A DNA stretch of 64,000 nt. Origin: Rouxiella aceris (lineage in GTDB: Bacteria; Pseudomonadota; Gammaproteobacteria; Enterobacterales; Enterobacteriaceae). Each line of letters starts with the position of its first letter. The first letter of the stretch is position 1. The notes under the pieces are model-generated. The model did no database searches. It was not told the origin of the DNA and saw nothing but the letters and a program-made list of their open reading frames with translations. A program made the position numbers and the translations under genes. Of this stretch, positions 35,758-44,930 are shown one piece after another. Where the stretch lies: assembly GCF_012933545.1 (NCBI RefSeq), contig NZ_JAADJU010000005.1, positions 370,121 to 434,120 of the forward strand. The letters run 5' to 3'.

Positions 35758-35967
35758 ATGTCAATGATGAAAGGTCAGGTTAAGTGGTTTAACGAGTCTA
35801 AAGGCTTTGGCTTCATCACTCCTGCTGACGGTAGCAAAGATGTATTCGTACACTTCTCCGCTATCCAGGATCAAGGTTTCAAGACCCTGGCTGAAGGCCA
35901 GAACGTACAGTTCTCTATCGAGAACGGTGCTAAAGGTCCGTCTGCGGCTAACGTTACCGCTATCTAA
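35758..35967 (+). CDS. Cold-shock protein, CspA family
   Basis: 69 residues, a single OB-fold cold-shock domain. RNP1 is KGFGFI and RNP2 is VFVHF, with [23 protein letters not shown] and an end [10 protein letters not shown] as in CspA/CspC/CspE. It binds single-stranded RNA and DNA and melts RNA structure. Which csp paralog it is cannot be settled from the sequence; codon choice is that of a highly expressed gene. A strong terminator follows. Confidence 0.95.
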   Translation: MSMMKGQVKWFNESKGFGFITPADGSKDVFVHFSAIQDQGFKTLAEGQNVQFSIENGAKGPSAANVTAI

Positions 35968-36007
35968 TCTCACTTAACCGCTGTTTACAGCGTTTAAAGT
36001 AGATTAC

Positions 36008-36032
36008 AAAAACCCGCTTAGGCGGGTTTTTT
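36008..36032 (+). terminator. Terminator of the cold-shock gene
   Basis: AACCCGC and GCGGGTT form the stem around TTAG (36018-36021), with A-rich and T-rich flanks (AAAAA before, TTTTTTATT after). Confidence 0.9.
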
Positions 36033-36193
36033 ATTGCCTGTTATTCAGTATTGGTTATGCTTTTAAGATGCTGTTGTCGAGTTTGGGCTGTGGCCAGCCA
36101 TGTGTTTAGACATGCCGATGGCCGCCTGATTTGTACTAGAATAAGAGGGTGCGTTAGACAGACGCAGCTAATTCAACAAGATGGGATAAATGC

Positions 36194-36388
36194 ATGAAGG
36201 TAAACGATCTGGTGACGGTAAAAACCGATGGCGGCCCGCGTCGGGAAGGTAAGGTTCTGGCAGTAGAGACCTTTTATGAAGGGGTCATGTATCTGGTTGC
36301 GCTGGATGATTATCCGGCAGGCGTCTGGTTCTTTAATGAGACGCAAAGTAAAGATGGCACCTTCGTGGAGCCGCGTGACGCCCACTGA
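36194..36388 (+). CDS. dsrB: DsrB protein
   Basis: 64 residues. [27 protein letters not shown] and [17 protein letters not shown] match E. coli DsrB (62 residues) almost throughout. The family is a small SH3-like barrel of unknown function. In E. coli dsrB lies near rcsA and the DsrA sRNA; here rcsA is about 2.2 kb away beyond a chemoreceptor gene, so part of that neighbourhood is kept. I did not find a DsrA-like RNA. Confidence 0.92.
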   Translation: MKVNDLVTVKTDGGPRREGKVLAVETFYEGVMYLVALDDYPAGVWFFNETQSKDGTFVEPRDAH

Positions 36389-36417
36389 TTGGCTTCGCCT
36401 CTGATCCCCATAAAAAA

Positions 36418-36590
36418 ACGTCCAGCATAACTGGACGTGAGTTTGATGACAAAGTCGTCTTGATGATCGAGATACCCGGGCATAGCACACCTAGGGGCGC
36501 TCCGGCGGGCAAGCCCGCTACGACCCCAACGGTGCACTCTCCCTAATAACGGACTTTGTCAGCAGTCTGACGTCCAGCATAACTGGACGT
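36418..36590. repeat. 173-bp element with palindromic ends between dsrB and a chemoreceptor gene
   Basis: Two identical hairpins, ACGTCCAG-CATAA-CTGGACGT, lie at 36418-36438 and 36570-36590. Just inside them GACAAAGTC (36448-36456) faces its inverse GACTTTGTC (36552-36560), so the two ends are imperfect inverted repeats of about 39 bp. The middle is GC-rich. The size and plan recall ERIC- or MITE-like elements. The outer hairpins, with A- and T-runs beside them, could also terminate dsrB and the chemoreceptor gene. Confidence 0.75.
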
Positions 36591-36643
36591 TAGTTTTTGG
36601 TAGTCGTTCTGCAAAATAGTGGCTTATTGATGCCTGGCGGCCA

Positions 36644-38347
36644 CTAAAAGGTTTCCCAGTTCGTGTCTGAACTATTGGCGAGAGCGAGTTTCATCGGTTC
36701 AGCGTTTCTCGGTGCCGGACCACGCTTATCCTGCGAGCGGGCATTGGCTTCAAGCCGGAACACTGCCACGGCCTGGGTAAGCTTCTCTGCCTGCGCCTCA
36801 AGAGATGCGGCAGCCGAAGAGGCCTGCTGTACCAGAGAGGCGTTTTGCTGCGTCACACCATCCATTTCCGAGACGGCTAAGGTCACCTGGCTGATACCCC
36901 GGCTCTGTTCGTCGGATGCCGAGGCGATCTCTCCCATAATATCGGTAACTTGGGTCACTGCGGTGACAATTTCTGCCATGGTATCGCCCGCATTGTTAAC
37001 CAGAATACTACCGTCGCCGACCAGTTCGACCGACTCGCCAATCAGTGATTCAATCTCCTTGGCTGCCTGGGCACTGCGTTGTGCCAGATTACGCACTTCG
37101 CTGGCGACCACCGCAAAACCACGCCCCTGTTCACCGGCGCGTGCAGCCTCAACGGCAGCGTTAAGCGCCAGGATATTAGTCTGGAAGGCGATACTGTTAA
37201 TTACATTGGTGATTTCGGCAATTTTCTTCGAACTGTGGGAGATATTTTCCATAGTGCTGATAACGTCAGCCACAATATCTCCGCCTTTTTGCGCTTTATC
37301 TGACGCGTTGGCGGCAAGTTTGCTGGCATGATGGGCGTTTTCCGAGTTCTGTTTTACCGTTGCCGTTAATTGTTCCATGCTGGCGGCGGTCTGCTCCAGC
37401 GCTGCGGCCTGCTGCTCGGTACGGGAGGAGAGGTCGGTATTACCAGAGGCAATTTCCGTTGAGCCATGGTAAATCGAGGTGGCACCCTCACGCACGGTCA
37501 ATACCGTGGTGGCCAACGCGCGTTGCATCTGTTGCACGTTTTCGTTGAGCACGCCAATCTCGTTATGGCCCGAAATAAAGCCCGGATGCGTCAGGTCACC
37601 TGCGGCAATTTTCTGAATATGGGTGACCAAGCGGCCCACGGGATTGATAATCACTTTGCGGATGACCAGATAAGCCATTAGCGTCAGCAGTAAAGATAAA
37701 ATAAACGCCACTGCCATTAAGATATAACCCAGTTTTGAATCAGACTGTGCTTTATCGTTGATCGCATTAGCGGTTTGATTACGAAAAGCAATAGCCTTAA
37801 GCAAAGGGACGTTGTAGGCGACATCCAGCTTACTGCTGGTCTCGGTTTCCAGGGCAATGACTTCTTCAACATGGCCTTCACGCGCGCTCTGCATCATCGG
37901 TTGCAGACCCTGCGTCATATACTCATCAAAGGCCTTCTTGAGAGGCTCATCGAGACTATAATCAGTAGGGGTCTTATTGCCACGATTCAGATAGGTGTTA
38001 AATGAATCCTGTGCCTGTTTAAGTCTGGCTGCGGTGGCATCAAGGGCAATGTTCGCCTGTTCCTGATCGCCGCCGCGCATAGCCGCACCGGCCTGGATTA
38101 GGATCAGTCGTGCGGTACGCATATGGTTGGAACTATTGGAAAGGGCAAGTCTGGTTTGTAGTTCGCTGGTGGATTGATCCAGCGCGGTATTACTTTGCTT
38201 GAGAAAATAGCTGGCTGCGCCAATAGATATGGCAAATAAAACCAGTACGCCGACCAGGATGGTACTGATAAGGCGGCCTAGTTTTATATTATTAATAAAC
38301 GAAGCATTGTTGTGGCTATTTGTAGCTGTAAGAGTATCCATTTTCAT
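36644..38347 (-). CDS. Methyl-accepting chemotaxis protein
   Basis: About 567 residues. First membrane helix near 20-45 ([20 protein letters not shown]), periplasmic four-helix ligand domain to about 185, second helix near 195-220, HAMP, and the signalling hairpin with the tip [17 protein letters not shown]... and [21 protein letters not shown]. The C-terminus is NWETF, the tether for CheR and CheB, so this is a major, Tsr/Tar-like receptor. I place the start at ATG 38347 (38341 is equally possible). A sigma-28 promoter lies upstream. The ligand is unknown. Confidence 0.93.
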   Translation of the reverse strand: MKMDTLTATNSHNNASFINNIKLGRLISTILVGVLVLFAISIGAASYFLKQSNTALDQSTSELQTRLALSNSSNHMRTARLILIQAGAAMRGGDQEQANIALDATAARLKQAQDSFNTYLNRGNKTPTDYSLDEPLKKAFDEYMTQGLQPMMQSAREGHVEEVIALETETSSKLDVAYNVPLLKAIAFRNQTANAINDKAQSDSKLGYILMAVAFILSLLLTLMAYLVIRKVIINPVGRLVTHIQKIAAGDLTHPGFISGHNEIGVLNENVQQMQRALATTVLTVREGATSIYHGSTEIASGNTDLSSRTEQQAAALEQTAASMEQLTATVKQNSENAHHASKLAANASDKAQKGGDIVADVISTMENISHSSKKIAEITNVINSIAFQTNILALNAAVEAARAGEQGRGFAVVASEVRNLAQRSAQAAKEIESLIGESVELVGDGSILVNNAGDTMAEIVTAVTQVTDIMGEIASASDEQSRGISQVTLAVSEMDGVTQQNASLVQQASSAAASLEAQAEKLTQAVAVFRLEANARSQDKRGPAPRNAEPMKLALANSSDTNWETF

Positions 38348-38466
38348 CCGCTCAATATATCCAGCATGACTTGGGTACAGCACCGCTGTACGTGCCTGAC
38401 AATGATAAAGGCTGGCCTCTGACTGGCAACCTTCCCTAATGGCAACTTAATCCGCGCCATCAATAG

Positions 38467-38493
38467 TCATCGGCATCTATGAGCAGACATTTA
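38467..38493 (-). promoter_or_regulatory. Sigma-28 (FliA) promoter of the chemoreceptor gene
   Basis: On the - strand TAAATGTC, 11 bp, GCCGATGA, close to the consensus TAAAGTTT-N11-GCCGATAA, about 120 bp before the start codon. Confidence 0.8.
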
Positions 38494-38592
38494 ATTAATA
38501 TTTGTGTAACATTTTTTCTGAATGTGTGGTGCCTGTCGCAGTTTGCTATGAAACGTGATCTCAGGGCATGCAATGCCCTGAGACTTGAACAG

Positions 38593-39219
38593 TTAACTGA
38601 CGTAAATGCCTTCTGTCAGCGAGTCACTGAGTCGCACCACATGGTAGATAATGTGCTTGTTCTGGGTTTTGATTTTGCGTTTGATACTGCCTTTATAAGA
38701 TGACACGGTCTTTGCCTTGATCCTCAGTTTGTCTGAAATCTGGATCGTACCTTCCCCCGACATCCACATTTTTAACATATTGGATTCACTGCGGCTTAAG
38801 ATCACCGGAGTAATATCCAGTTGTGCGCTGGCCTGGCTGGCCACGTTTTGATGGCTGATATAGTTGCTTAGCAACTGATTGAGCGTTTCGGTTTTAATCG
38901 ACTTTGAGGAGATGATGACGTTTTTGCGTACAAACACATATTCCTCAAAATGGATGCGAGTGCTGGACATAAAAATAAAAAACAGGGTCTCCGGGTGCTC
39001 CGCAATCAGACTGCGAATGGTGCAGCAGCTTAGCGACGGGGGAGAGAAACAGGCTTCGTTAATAAAAACGACCCGAGGGAGATGATGCTGACAACTTAGC
39101 TTGAGTTCTTCCAGCTCAGTGGCGTAAGTTATCTCGCGTGGGTCAATGCCATTGCTGATAAGTGTGTGAACCAGTCCCAGTCGGGTAAAACTGCATAAAT
39201 CCAAAATTATTGTTTGCAT
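38593..39219 (-). CDS. rcsA: Capsule/colanic acid transcriptional activator RcsA
   Basis: 208 residues (E. coli 207). The N-terminus MQTIILDLCSFTRLGLVHTL, the block FINEACF and the C-terminal LuxR-type HTH (LSRSESNMLKMWMSGEGTIQISDKLRIKAKTVSSYKGSIKRKIKT) match RcsA closely. It pairs with RcsB to activate exopolysaccharide genes and repress flagella, and is short-lived through Lon. The ATG at 39219 is set by homology; the frame runs further upstream. The ribosome site lies inside a small inverted repeat (GTCCT at 39227-39231, AGGAC at 39235-39239), which could limit its translation. Confidence 0.93.
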   Translation of the reverse strand: MQTIILDLCSFTRLGLVHTLISNGIDPREITYATELEELKLSCQHHLPRVVFINEACFSPPSLSCCTIRSLIAEHPETLFFIFMSSTRIHFEEYVFVRKNVIISSKSIKTETLNQLLSNYISHQNVASQASAQLDITPVILSRSESNMLKMWMSGEGTIQISDKLRIKAKTVSSYKGSIKRKIKTQNKHIIYHVVRLSDSLTEGIYVS

Positions 39220-39635
39220 TTGGTAAGTCCTCTTAGGACGTCCGTGTTCTGCATAATGATTGGATAAAATTTCTGTAGGGCAAAAAATAGCAAAGGGCAA
39301 AAGGCCGCTTTGCTCCTCCTTTTTGCTATAAAAAACCGCAAAATTCAAAGGGATTTTTTTGAAGTAAACCCGTTAACCGACCTTACATAAATTTGACTTA
39401 TGTTCTCTTTCATTATGGATAGCCGAAAGGGGGTAACAAAGAAGTTAATGAATAGTAATCATTGTAATAACATAGCGAAATAACCACCTAATGACACTGT
39501 TTTTCGAGCTGCACATATAATTTATATTTATAACTATATCTATTGTTAATTGTTAAAAATAATTCATATATTTTTTCACGCTAAAAACTGGCACCCGGGC
39601 GAGGTTAAGTGCCGGTTTTCTTGCCCAAAGCTGGC
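39220..39635. other. AT-rich region upstream of rcsA
   Basis: About 415 bp, very AT-rich around 39350-39590, with no gene seen. In E. coli the rcsA promoter region is bound by H-NS, and the composition here would suit that (inference). It ends at the decarboxylase pseudogene. Confidence 0.45.
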
Positions 39636-40167
39636 TTAGAGTGGCTGGCGGCAGGTAATCGTTGACTCAACAGCCTTTGCTATATCGACTTCTTCCGCCA
39701 TCCAGTTGACCAATGCTGCGAATACCCGGCTTTCCTTCCGGAGTGGTTGCGGTACAGCGCACTATGCCTGCGTCATCCAATAGTTTAAGAAATTGATTAC
39801 GTTTGTATGTTTCTTGTTCGCTTTGGTCCCGCAATCAAGAGCAAAACACACCACATTCAATAGCAGCGGAGTAATCAATTGAAAACCGTCGGTTTGCCCG
39901 AGCTTGGTGCCGAGCAGTGTGGCCAGCTTGACGTTGCGCTCAACAATTTCTGCTATCCCGCTGCGGCCATCGGCTTTTAGTGCCATCTACACCGGCAGAG
40001 CACAAAAACGCCGCGAGTTTTCCGGGGTCAGATGCAAAAAATTGTCTGGCAAGGTTTGCTAAAAACCTGCACCAAATGGCTGGATCCTGGTCCATCCAGA
40101 CGAGGATATCGGTATAGATGGCATACTTTATATCGTTTATTCGCACAATTGCAGTGCAAAACATAGG
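39636..40167 (-). pseudogene. Remnant of a PLP-dependent (group II) decarboxylase, frameshifted
   Basis: Three - strand frames join into the C-terminal end of a pyridoxal-dependent decarboxylase. The first has ALKADGRSGIAEIVERNVKL and FQLITPLLLNVVCFALD. A shift then gives NQFLKLLDDAGIVRCTATT and EGKPGIR. A further shift gives ALVNWMAEEVDIAKAVESTI and a stop at 39636-39638. This order (A-L-x-x-x-GR, LN-x-V-x-F, G-x-x-x-IR, V-NW-x-T/A-EED) is the family's C-terminus. An in-frame stop precedes the first segment, and the catalytic lysine region is missing or unrecognisable. The part above about 39990 is only tentatively included. Confidence 0.65.
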
Positions 40168-40230
40168 GTAGATTATAGTCTGCCAGGGGGAGGGTGCTTG
40201 TCGTTCATCCGTGAGGAGAGGGTTAGATCG

Positions 40231-40251
40231 ATGGAATATTTTTATGACTGA
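40231..40251 (+). other. Six-codon upstream frame overlapping the start of the LuxR-type gene
   Basis: ATG 40231 opens MEYFYD and stops at TGA 40249-40251, overlapping the ATG at 40244. The only strong ribosome site here, GAGGAGAGGG (40213-40222), is placed correctly (8 nt) for this mini-frame, not for the main gene. It may couple translation by reinitiation. Confidence 0.4.
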
Positions 40252-40894
40252 AATAATTTTGTTGAGTAAGAATGCGCTGGCGCTGTCAGCGATGTCATCT
40301 ATCGTCGCTGAAGTTTCCGCCGGTTGGGTAGAAAAAGTGCGGGTTGTCTCAGTGAACAGCTACTCCGCCTTAAGCCAGCTGGAACTGGGTGGAACTCGCC
40401 ATGCTGTGGTGGTCGATCTCTCGTCACTGGCCTGTTTTGAGCGCTATGATACTCTTCAGAAAATAAGGCATATTGTTCCGCAAACTCGGGTACTGGCTCT
40501 GTGCCATGAACCGACCTATTCTGATATGTTCCGTTTTATTTCTTCACAATGTCACCTGGTGCTTTCCGACCGGGTCGATGTCAGTCATTTTCGCAGTGCG
40601 GTGCAGCAATTGGTCTGCTCACAGCAGGAGAGCACTTATCCACCGGTGATGAGTCGCCATAAAATTGGCTATTTACTGCTGAGCAGCCGCGAAGTCGAAG
40701 TGTTAAAGCTGATTATGCACGGATTTTCCAGCCTGAGCATTGCTGAAAAACTCGGTATTGATGTTAAAACGGTTTCTGCGCATCGCCAGAGTATTTTTAT
40801 CAAACTTCAGGTCACCAATCTGGCAGGCTTGCACGATAAGATCACCCACGATAACGAGCTGGATTGGCCGCGTTCTGTCGAGAAGGTTGCCTGA
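40244..40894 (+). CDS. LuxR-type regulator with a receiver-like N-terminal domain
   Basis: About 216 residues. The C-terminal LuxR HTH is complete (LSSREVEVLKLIMHGFSSLSIAEKLGIDVKTVSAHRQSIFIKL). The N-terminal half has receiver-like spacing (EIILLSKNALALSAMSSIV and AVVVDLSSL) but lacks the paired acidic residues at the end of the first strand, so it is probably not phosphorylated in the normal way, like RcsA, BglJ or EcpR. Such proteins act as partners of RcsB. Its place between rcsA and opgD fits an envelope or capsule role (inference). Confidence 0.82.
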   Translation: MTEIILLSKNALALSAMSSIVAEVSAGWVEKVRVVSVNSYSALSQLELGGTRHAVVVDLSSLACFERYDTLQKIRHIVPQTRVLALCHEPTYSDMFRFISSQCHLVLSDRVDVSHFRSAVQQLVCSQQESTYPPVMSRHKIGYLLLSSREVEVLKLIMHGFSSLSIAEKLGIDVKTVSAHRQSIFIKLQVTNLAGLHDKITHDNELDWPRSVEKVA

Positions 40895-41213
40895 CGACTC
40901 CGGAATATTCTTAAAAGTCCTTAGCGAACGGACAATAACCTAATCGCTGCCAGTCTCCCCCTGCTGGGCGTATGCTACGCCCAGACCCCGCACCAGTGGA
41001 TGTTCCAAAATCTGAGCAACCGCATCTTGCAAGCAGTTTTTTAGCGTAAAGCCTTCAATTTCTGATACTCGTCACATGAATTTTAAGTTAGCCTTGTGGT
41101 CGTAAATTTTTAACCTCGATTGCATTGTCGTTCTTTACTCTTGAGTGCGAGCGGACCTGACTGGGGTGCATTCGAAATCATACAATTGCTAAGCCAAAGG
41201 AAACCCTTCCGGC
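40895..41213. other. Region upstream of opgD
   Basis: About 320 bp with no gene seen and no clear terminator after the LuxR-type gene. The opgD promoter must lie here; AAAGGAAA precedes its ATG. Confidence 0.4.
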
Positions 41214-42869
41214 ATGGAACGAAGAGCATTTATTAAAGCTTCTATGGCGTTTGCCGCCTATTGTGGTGTGCCTGCAATGGCGTCACTGTTCACCGGTTCG
41301 GCCGAGGCGGCGCAAGAGAATGTTGCTGACGGTGGGGCAACCACGTTCGACTTCTCTGTGTTGCAGAAAATGGCTGCTTCCCTGGCCAAACAGGCCTACG
41401 GCGGGGCTCCGTTGCCACTGCCTGATACGCTGGCGAATTTGACGCCGCAGGCCTATAACAGTATCCAATACGATCATGCCCATTCGTTATGGCATGACCT
41501 GCCTAATCGTCAGTTGGACGTCGAGTTGTTCCACGTCGGTATGGGTTTTAGGCGTCAGGTGAAAATGTTCTCCGTTGATGGTGATAAACAGCTGGCGCGT
41601 GAGATCCATTTCCGCCCTGAGTTGTTTAACTATCATGATGCCGGTGTTGACACCAAACAGCTTGAAGGCAAATCCAACCTGGGTTTTGCCGGTTTTAAAG
41701 TCAATAAGGCACCCGAGTTGACCCGTCGTGATGTGGTCTCTTTCCTGGGGGCCAGCTATTTCCGTGCGGTTGACGATACCTATCAATATGGCTTGTCTGC
41801 CCGTGGTGTGGCGGTGGATACCTTTACCGATCACCCGGAAGAGTTTCCGGATTTCGTTGCTTTCTGGTTTGAAACACCGAAAGCGGATGCCACCACTTTT
41901 GTCGTTTATGCGCTACTGGATGGTCCAAGTGTCGCTGGGGCCTATCGTTTCACCATTCACTGTGAAGCGACTCATGTGGTGATGGAGATCGACAAGCATT
42001 TGCATGCCCGCAAAGATATCAAGCAGCTGGGTATTTCACCCATGACCAGTATGTTTAGCTGTGGTACCAATGAGCGCGGACGCTGCGATACTATTCATCC
42101 CCAGATCCACGATTCCGATCGTCTGGCAATGTGGCGTGGCAATGGCGAATGGATCTGCCGTCCACTGAATAACCCGCAGAAATTGCAGTTCAACAGCTAT
42201 GCAGACGAGAACCCTAAAGGGTTTGGTTTGCTCCAGTTGGATCATGAGTTCAATGACTATCAGGACGTGATTGGCTGGTATAACAAACGTCCTAGCCTGT
42301 GGGTAGAACCACAAGGTAACTGGGGGAAAGGATCGGTCAATCTGATGGAGATCCCGACCACCGGTGAAACGCTGGATAACGTGGTTTGTTTCTGGCAACC
42401 GGCGACGCCGATTAAAGCTGGCGACTCTCTTGATTTCAGCTACCGTTTGCACTGGAGCAGTGAGCCACCAATTCGTAGCCCAATGGCGAAAGTGCTGGCG
42501 ACGCGTACCGGTATGGGGGGCTTCCCGGAAGGCTGGGCACCAGGGGAACATTATCCGACAGTATGGGCACGTCGCTTTGCCATCGATTTTATTGGCGGAG
42601 AGCTAAAAGCCTATGCTGATAAAGGTATTGAGCCCGTTATCACTGTCTCGTCGGGCAAGATCGACAATATCGAGATCCTGTATGTGCAGCCGTTTGACGG
42701 TTATCGCATTCTTTTCGACTGGTATCCGACCAGCGACTCGGCAGCACCGGTAGAGTTGCGTATGTTCCTGCGTTCTCACGACTATGCGCTCAGTGAAACC
42801 TGGTTGTATCAGTATTTCCCGCCAGCTGCCGACAAACGCAAGTATGTTGATGACCGTCAGATGTCGTAA
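41214..42869 (+). CDS. opgD: Glucans biosynthesis protein D
   Basis: 551 residues, the same length as E. coli OpgD. The N-terminus [18 protein letters not shown] is a Tat signal, cleaved near GSAEAA. Long near-identical blocks follow ([80 protein letters not shown] and [15 protein letters not shown]). It acts in the periplasm on the linear glucan made by OpgH and sets the structure of osmoregulated periplasmic glucans. OPG defects activate Rcs signalling, so its place near rcsA is notable. Monocistronic. Confidence 0.96.
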   Translation: MERRAFIKASMAFAAYCGVPAMASLFTGSAEAAQENVADGGATTFDFSVLQKMAASLAKQAYGGAPLPLPDTLANLTPQAYNSIQYDHAHSLWHDLPNRQLDVELFHVGMGFRRQVKMFSVDGDKQLAREIHFRPELFNYHDAGVDTKQLEGKSNLGFAGFKVNKAPELTRRDVVSFLGASYFRAVDDTYQYGLSARGVAVDTFTDHPEEFPDFVAFWFETPKADATTFVVYALLDGPSVAGAYRFTIHCEATHVVMEIDKHLHARKDIKQLGISPMTSMFSCGTNERGRCDTIHPQIHDSDRLAMWRGNGEWICRPLNNPQKLQFNSYADENPKGFGLLQLDHEFNDYQDVIGWYNKRPSLWVEPQGNWGKGSVNLMEIPTTGETLDNVVCFWQPATPIKAGDSLDFSYRLHWSSEPPIRSPMAKVLATRTGMGGFPEGWAPGEHYPTVWARRFAIDFIGGELKAYADKGIEPVITVSSGKIDNIEILYVQPFDGYRILFDWYPTSDSAAPVELRMFLRSHDYALSETWLYQYFPPAADKRKYVDDRQMS

Positions 42870-42888
42870 TCTGGCTGCCTAAAACGCA

Positions 42889-42920
42889 GCAGGGGACGGA
42901 TTTTTATGTCCGTCCCCTGC
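42889..42920. terminator. Terminator after opgD
   Basis: A perfect 12-bp stem, GCAGGGGACGGA (42889-42900) with TCCGTCCCCTGC (42909-42920), loop TTTTTATG, between opgD and the convergent small gene. Confidence 0.85.
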
Positions 42921-42955
42921 CGTGTCTTTTAACAAAAGCGCGACCGCTTTTGTCC

Positions 42956-43135
42956 TCAAAACGCTTTCACTACCATGCTGCTGCCGATGTCCTGCCCCTG
43001 TTTAAGCAGATTATCAAAAGACTTCTCGGTTCTTTTTAACTCTTGCAGAAACTGTTCCGGCGTAAAGTCATGGGCTTTGCTGCTCATATAGGCCAATGCT
43101 AATTCTTTCGACTGGTAACGTTGGAAAGTGTACAT
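42956..43135 (-). CDS. Small conserved-looking protein of 59 residues
   Basis: A complete small frame: MYTFQRYQSKELALAYMSSK, then AHDFTPEQFLQELKRTEKSF and DNLLKQGQDIGSSMVVKAF. AAGGA lies 6 nt before its ATG on the - strand, and the gene ends 36 bp from the opgD terminator, which could serve both. The composition is soluble and helical. I do not recognise the family; the good start signals and the clean gene-sized gap support a real gene. Confidence 0.68.
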   Translation of the reverse strand: MYTFQRYQSKELALAYMSSKAHDFTPEQFLQELKRTEKSFDNLLKQGQDIGSSMVVKAF

Positions 43136-43710
43136 GGTTTTCCTTATTTTTTATCAGTGGCCACCCAGAGGATGCCTGGTGTCTGGCGAGTGACCGATGC
43201 CATTGCCGATCTGGAAATCTATCGGCTGCTGTCTGTAACGCGCTGAGTTGAGCAATTGTCGACCCTGTGTTGATGTGATAATTTTACTCACTCGTTATGT
43301 AAGGTAAAACCGTTTTTATAGATAGATTTGATAGATAAAACTTTGTTTAATTTACACGACAGAGCAAGGTTATCCCCGGCGTGTCCCTCGCTGTATTCAT
43401 TATCCTGATATATTTTTTCCCGCCATGGCACGCTAACTATTTTGTTCACACTGTCAGGATATATTTTTCGCATCAATGTTAATGCACTGTTTCATTATTG
43501 TTAATAGTAACTAACCTAAATTGATTATCTTATTTTGATAATTAGCGATGTGAATTTAACTCACTGATAGAAAAGACGATAAAAGGTGCCAAAAATGCGG
43601 TTTAGGTTATTTAAATAATCGGTTTTGCCTCGGAGAACTAAACTATAAATAGAATATTGGGTACGACTCATTCACCAATCATAATAACTTCCGTTATCGA
43701 GGCATGAATC
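43136..43710. other. AT-rich region upstream of gldA
   Basis: 575 bp without a supported gene. It has an inverted repeat, TATCCTGA (43401-43408) facing TCAGGATA (43454-43461), each followed by a T-rich stretch. The promoters of gldA and of the small leftward gene must lie here. A TGTGA...TCACT pair near 43549 has the wrong spacing for a CRP site. Confidence 0.4.
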
Positions 43711-44814
43711 ATGAGTAAATTTATCTTCTCTTCCCCACGTAAATACGTACAAGGCAGCGGCGTGCTTGACGAATTGGGGGATTATCTGCCAGCGCTGGGA
43801 GGGAAGTCCTTTCTGATCGCCGATGATATGGTTTGGGGTATCGTCGGTGAACGGGTTCGGGCTTCTCTGGATAAAGCCAATGTCGACTTCTGTTATGAAC
43901 GTTTTAATGGCGAGGCTTCAAGCAATGAAATAACCCGTTTGGCAGCTATTGCTCGCCAGCAGGGGACTCAGGTGGTGGTCGGACTGGGCGGAGGGAAAAC
44001 GCTCGACACCGTCAAGGCTATTGCCGATGAATTAAAACAGAATGTAGTAATTGTACCTACGGTCGCTTCGACCGATGCACCCTGCAGTGCGTTATCGGTC
44101 ATTTATACCGACGAAGGGATATTTGACACTTACCGTTTCTATAATAAAAATCCGGATCTGGTGCTGGTGGATACGCACGTCTGTGCGCAGGCTCCGGTTC
44201 GTCTGTTTGCCTCCGGTATTGCCGATGGTCTGGCGACCTTTGTGGAAGCGCAGGCAGTTCTGCGTTCGCATTCTTCGTCAATGGTCGGTGGTGCGCCTAC
44301 TATCGCCGGGATGGCGATTGCCGAAGCCTGTGAAAAAACCTTGCTGACTTATGGCTATGGCGCATATACGGCGGTGGAACAGAAACTGGTTACCCCGGCG
44401 GTAGAAGCGGTGGTGGAAGCCAATACGCTGCTTTCAGGTTTGGGTTTTGAAAATGCCGGACTAGCCGGGGCACATGCCATTCATAATGGTTTTACCGCCA
44501 TCAAGGGGGATATTCACCATCTGACCCACGGTGAAAAAGTGGCTTATGGCACTTTGACGCAAATGGTACTGGAACAGCGTCCGGACGAAGAAATTGCCAA
44601 ATATGTGCGTTTTTATCGCTCCATCAATATGCCTACCACCCTTAAAGAGATGCATCTTGATAAAGAGAGTTATGAGAACCTGGTGAAAGTGGGGGCCTTG
44701 GCCGGCGGCAAGGGCGATACGCTGGGTAATCTTAATCCGCATCTTTCTGCCGAAGACGTGGCTAATGCGATTTTAGCAGTGGATGCCTTTAGTCGAAGTG
44801 TGTTGGTGGCTTAA
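43711..44814 (+). CDS. gldA: Glycerol dehydrogenase
   Basis: 367 residues, the same length as E. coli GldA. Iron-containing/group III dehydrogenase fold: GGGKTLDTVKAIAD (coenzyme), VPTVASTDAPCSALSVIYT, and the metal ligands in ASGIADGLATF (Asp), GAHAIHNG (His) and HLTHGEKVAYGTL (His). It oxidises glycerol to dihydroxyacetone with NAD+, and also reduces methylglyoxal-type carbonyls. GAGG precedes ATG 43711. The stop codon TAA (44812-44814) lies inside the first unit of a 19-bp repeat array. Confidence 0.95.
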   Translation: MSKFIFSSPRKYVQGSGVLDELGDYLPALGGKSFLIADDMVWGIVGERVRASLDKANVDFCYERFNGEASSNEITRLAAIARQQGTQVVVGLGGGKTLDTVKAIADELKQNVVIVPTVASTDAPCSALSVIYTDEGIFDTYRFYNKNPDLVLVDTHVCAQAPVRLFASGIADGLATFVEAQAVLRSHSSSMVGGAPTIAGMAIAEACEKTLLTYGYGAYTAVEQKLVTPAVEAVVEANTLLSGLGFENAGLAGAHAIHNGFTAIKGDIHHLTHGEKVAYGTLTQMVLEQRPDEEIAKYVRFYRSINMPTTLKEMHLDKESYENLVKVGALAGGKGDTLGNLNPHLSAEDVANAILAVDAFSRSVLVA

Positions 44815-44904
44815 AAGTCAATTTTTTACTTAAATGACAATTTTTTACTTAAATGGCAATTTACTACTTAAAAGTCAATTTACTACTTAAAAGTCAATTG
44901 GCTA
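44810..44904 (+). repeat. 19-bp tandem array overlapping the gldA stop codon
   Basis: CTTAAA units begin at 44810, 44829, 44848, 44867 and 44886, an exact 19-bp period (CTTAAAAGTCAATTTACTA and variants with TGACAA or TGGCAA and TTTTTTA). The first unit supplies the gldA TAA. Two more units at 44927 and 44946 follow after a short element-head fragment. Confidence 0.93.
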
Positions 44905-44930
44905 TGAGGAGCTGTATCGGTTTTAGCTTA
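44901..44930 (+). repeat. Solo head-to-tail junction of the mosaic repeat
   Basis: GCTATGAGGAGCTGTATCGG then TTTTAG leads straight into CTTAAAAGTC. This is the start of a type 1 element joined to its end unit with the body missing, like a deletion footprint. Confidence 0.7.

Noticed and set aside
36389..36643. DsrA-like small RNA near dsrB
   Set aside because: The hairpins here are two copies of the same palindrome in an inverted element and do not show the DsrA domains I remember.
43549..43566. Possible CRP site before gldA (TGTGA...TCACT)
   Set aside because: The spacer is 7 bp instead of 6, and the right half is imperfect.
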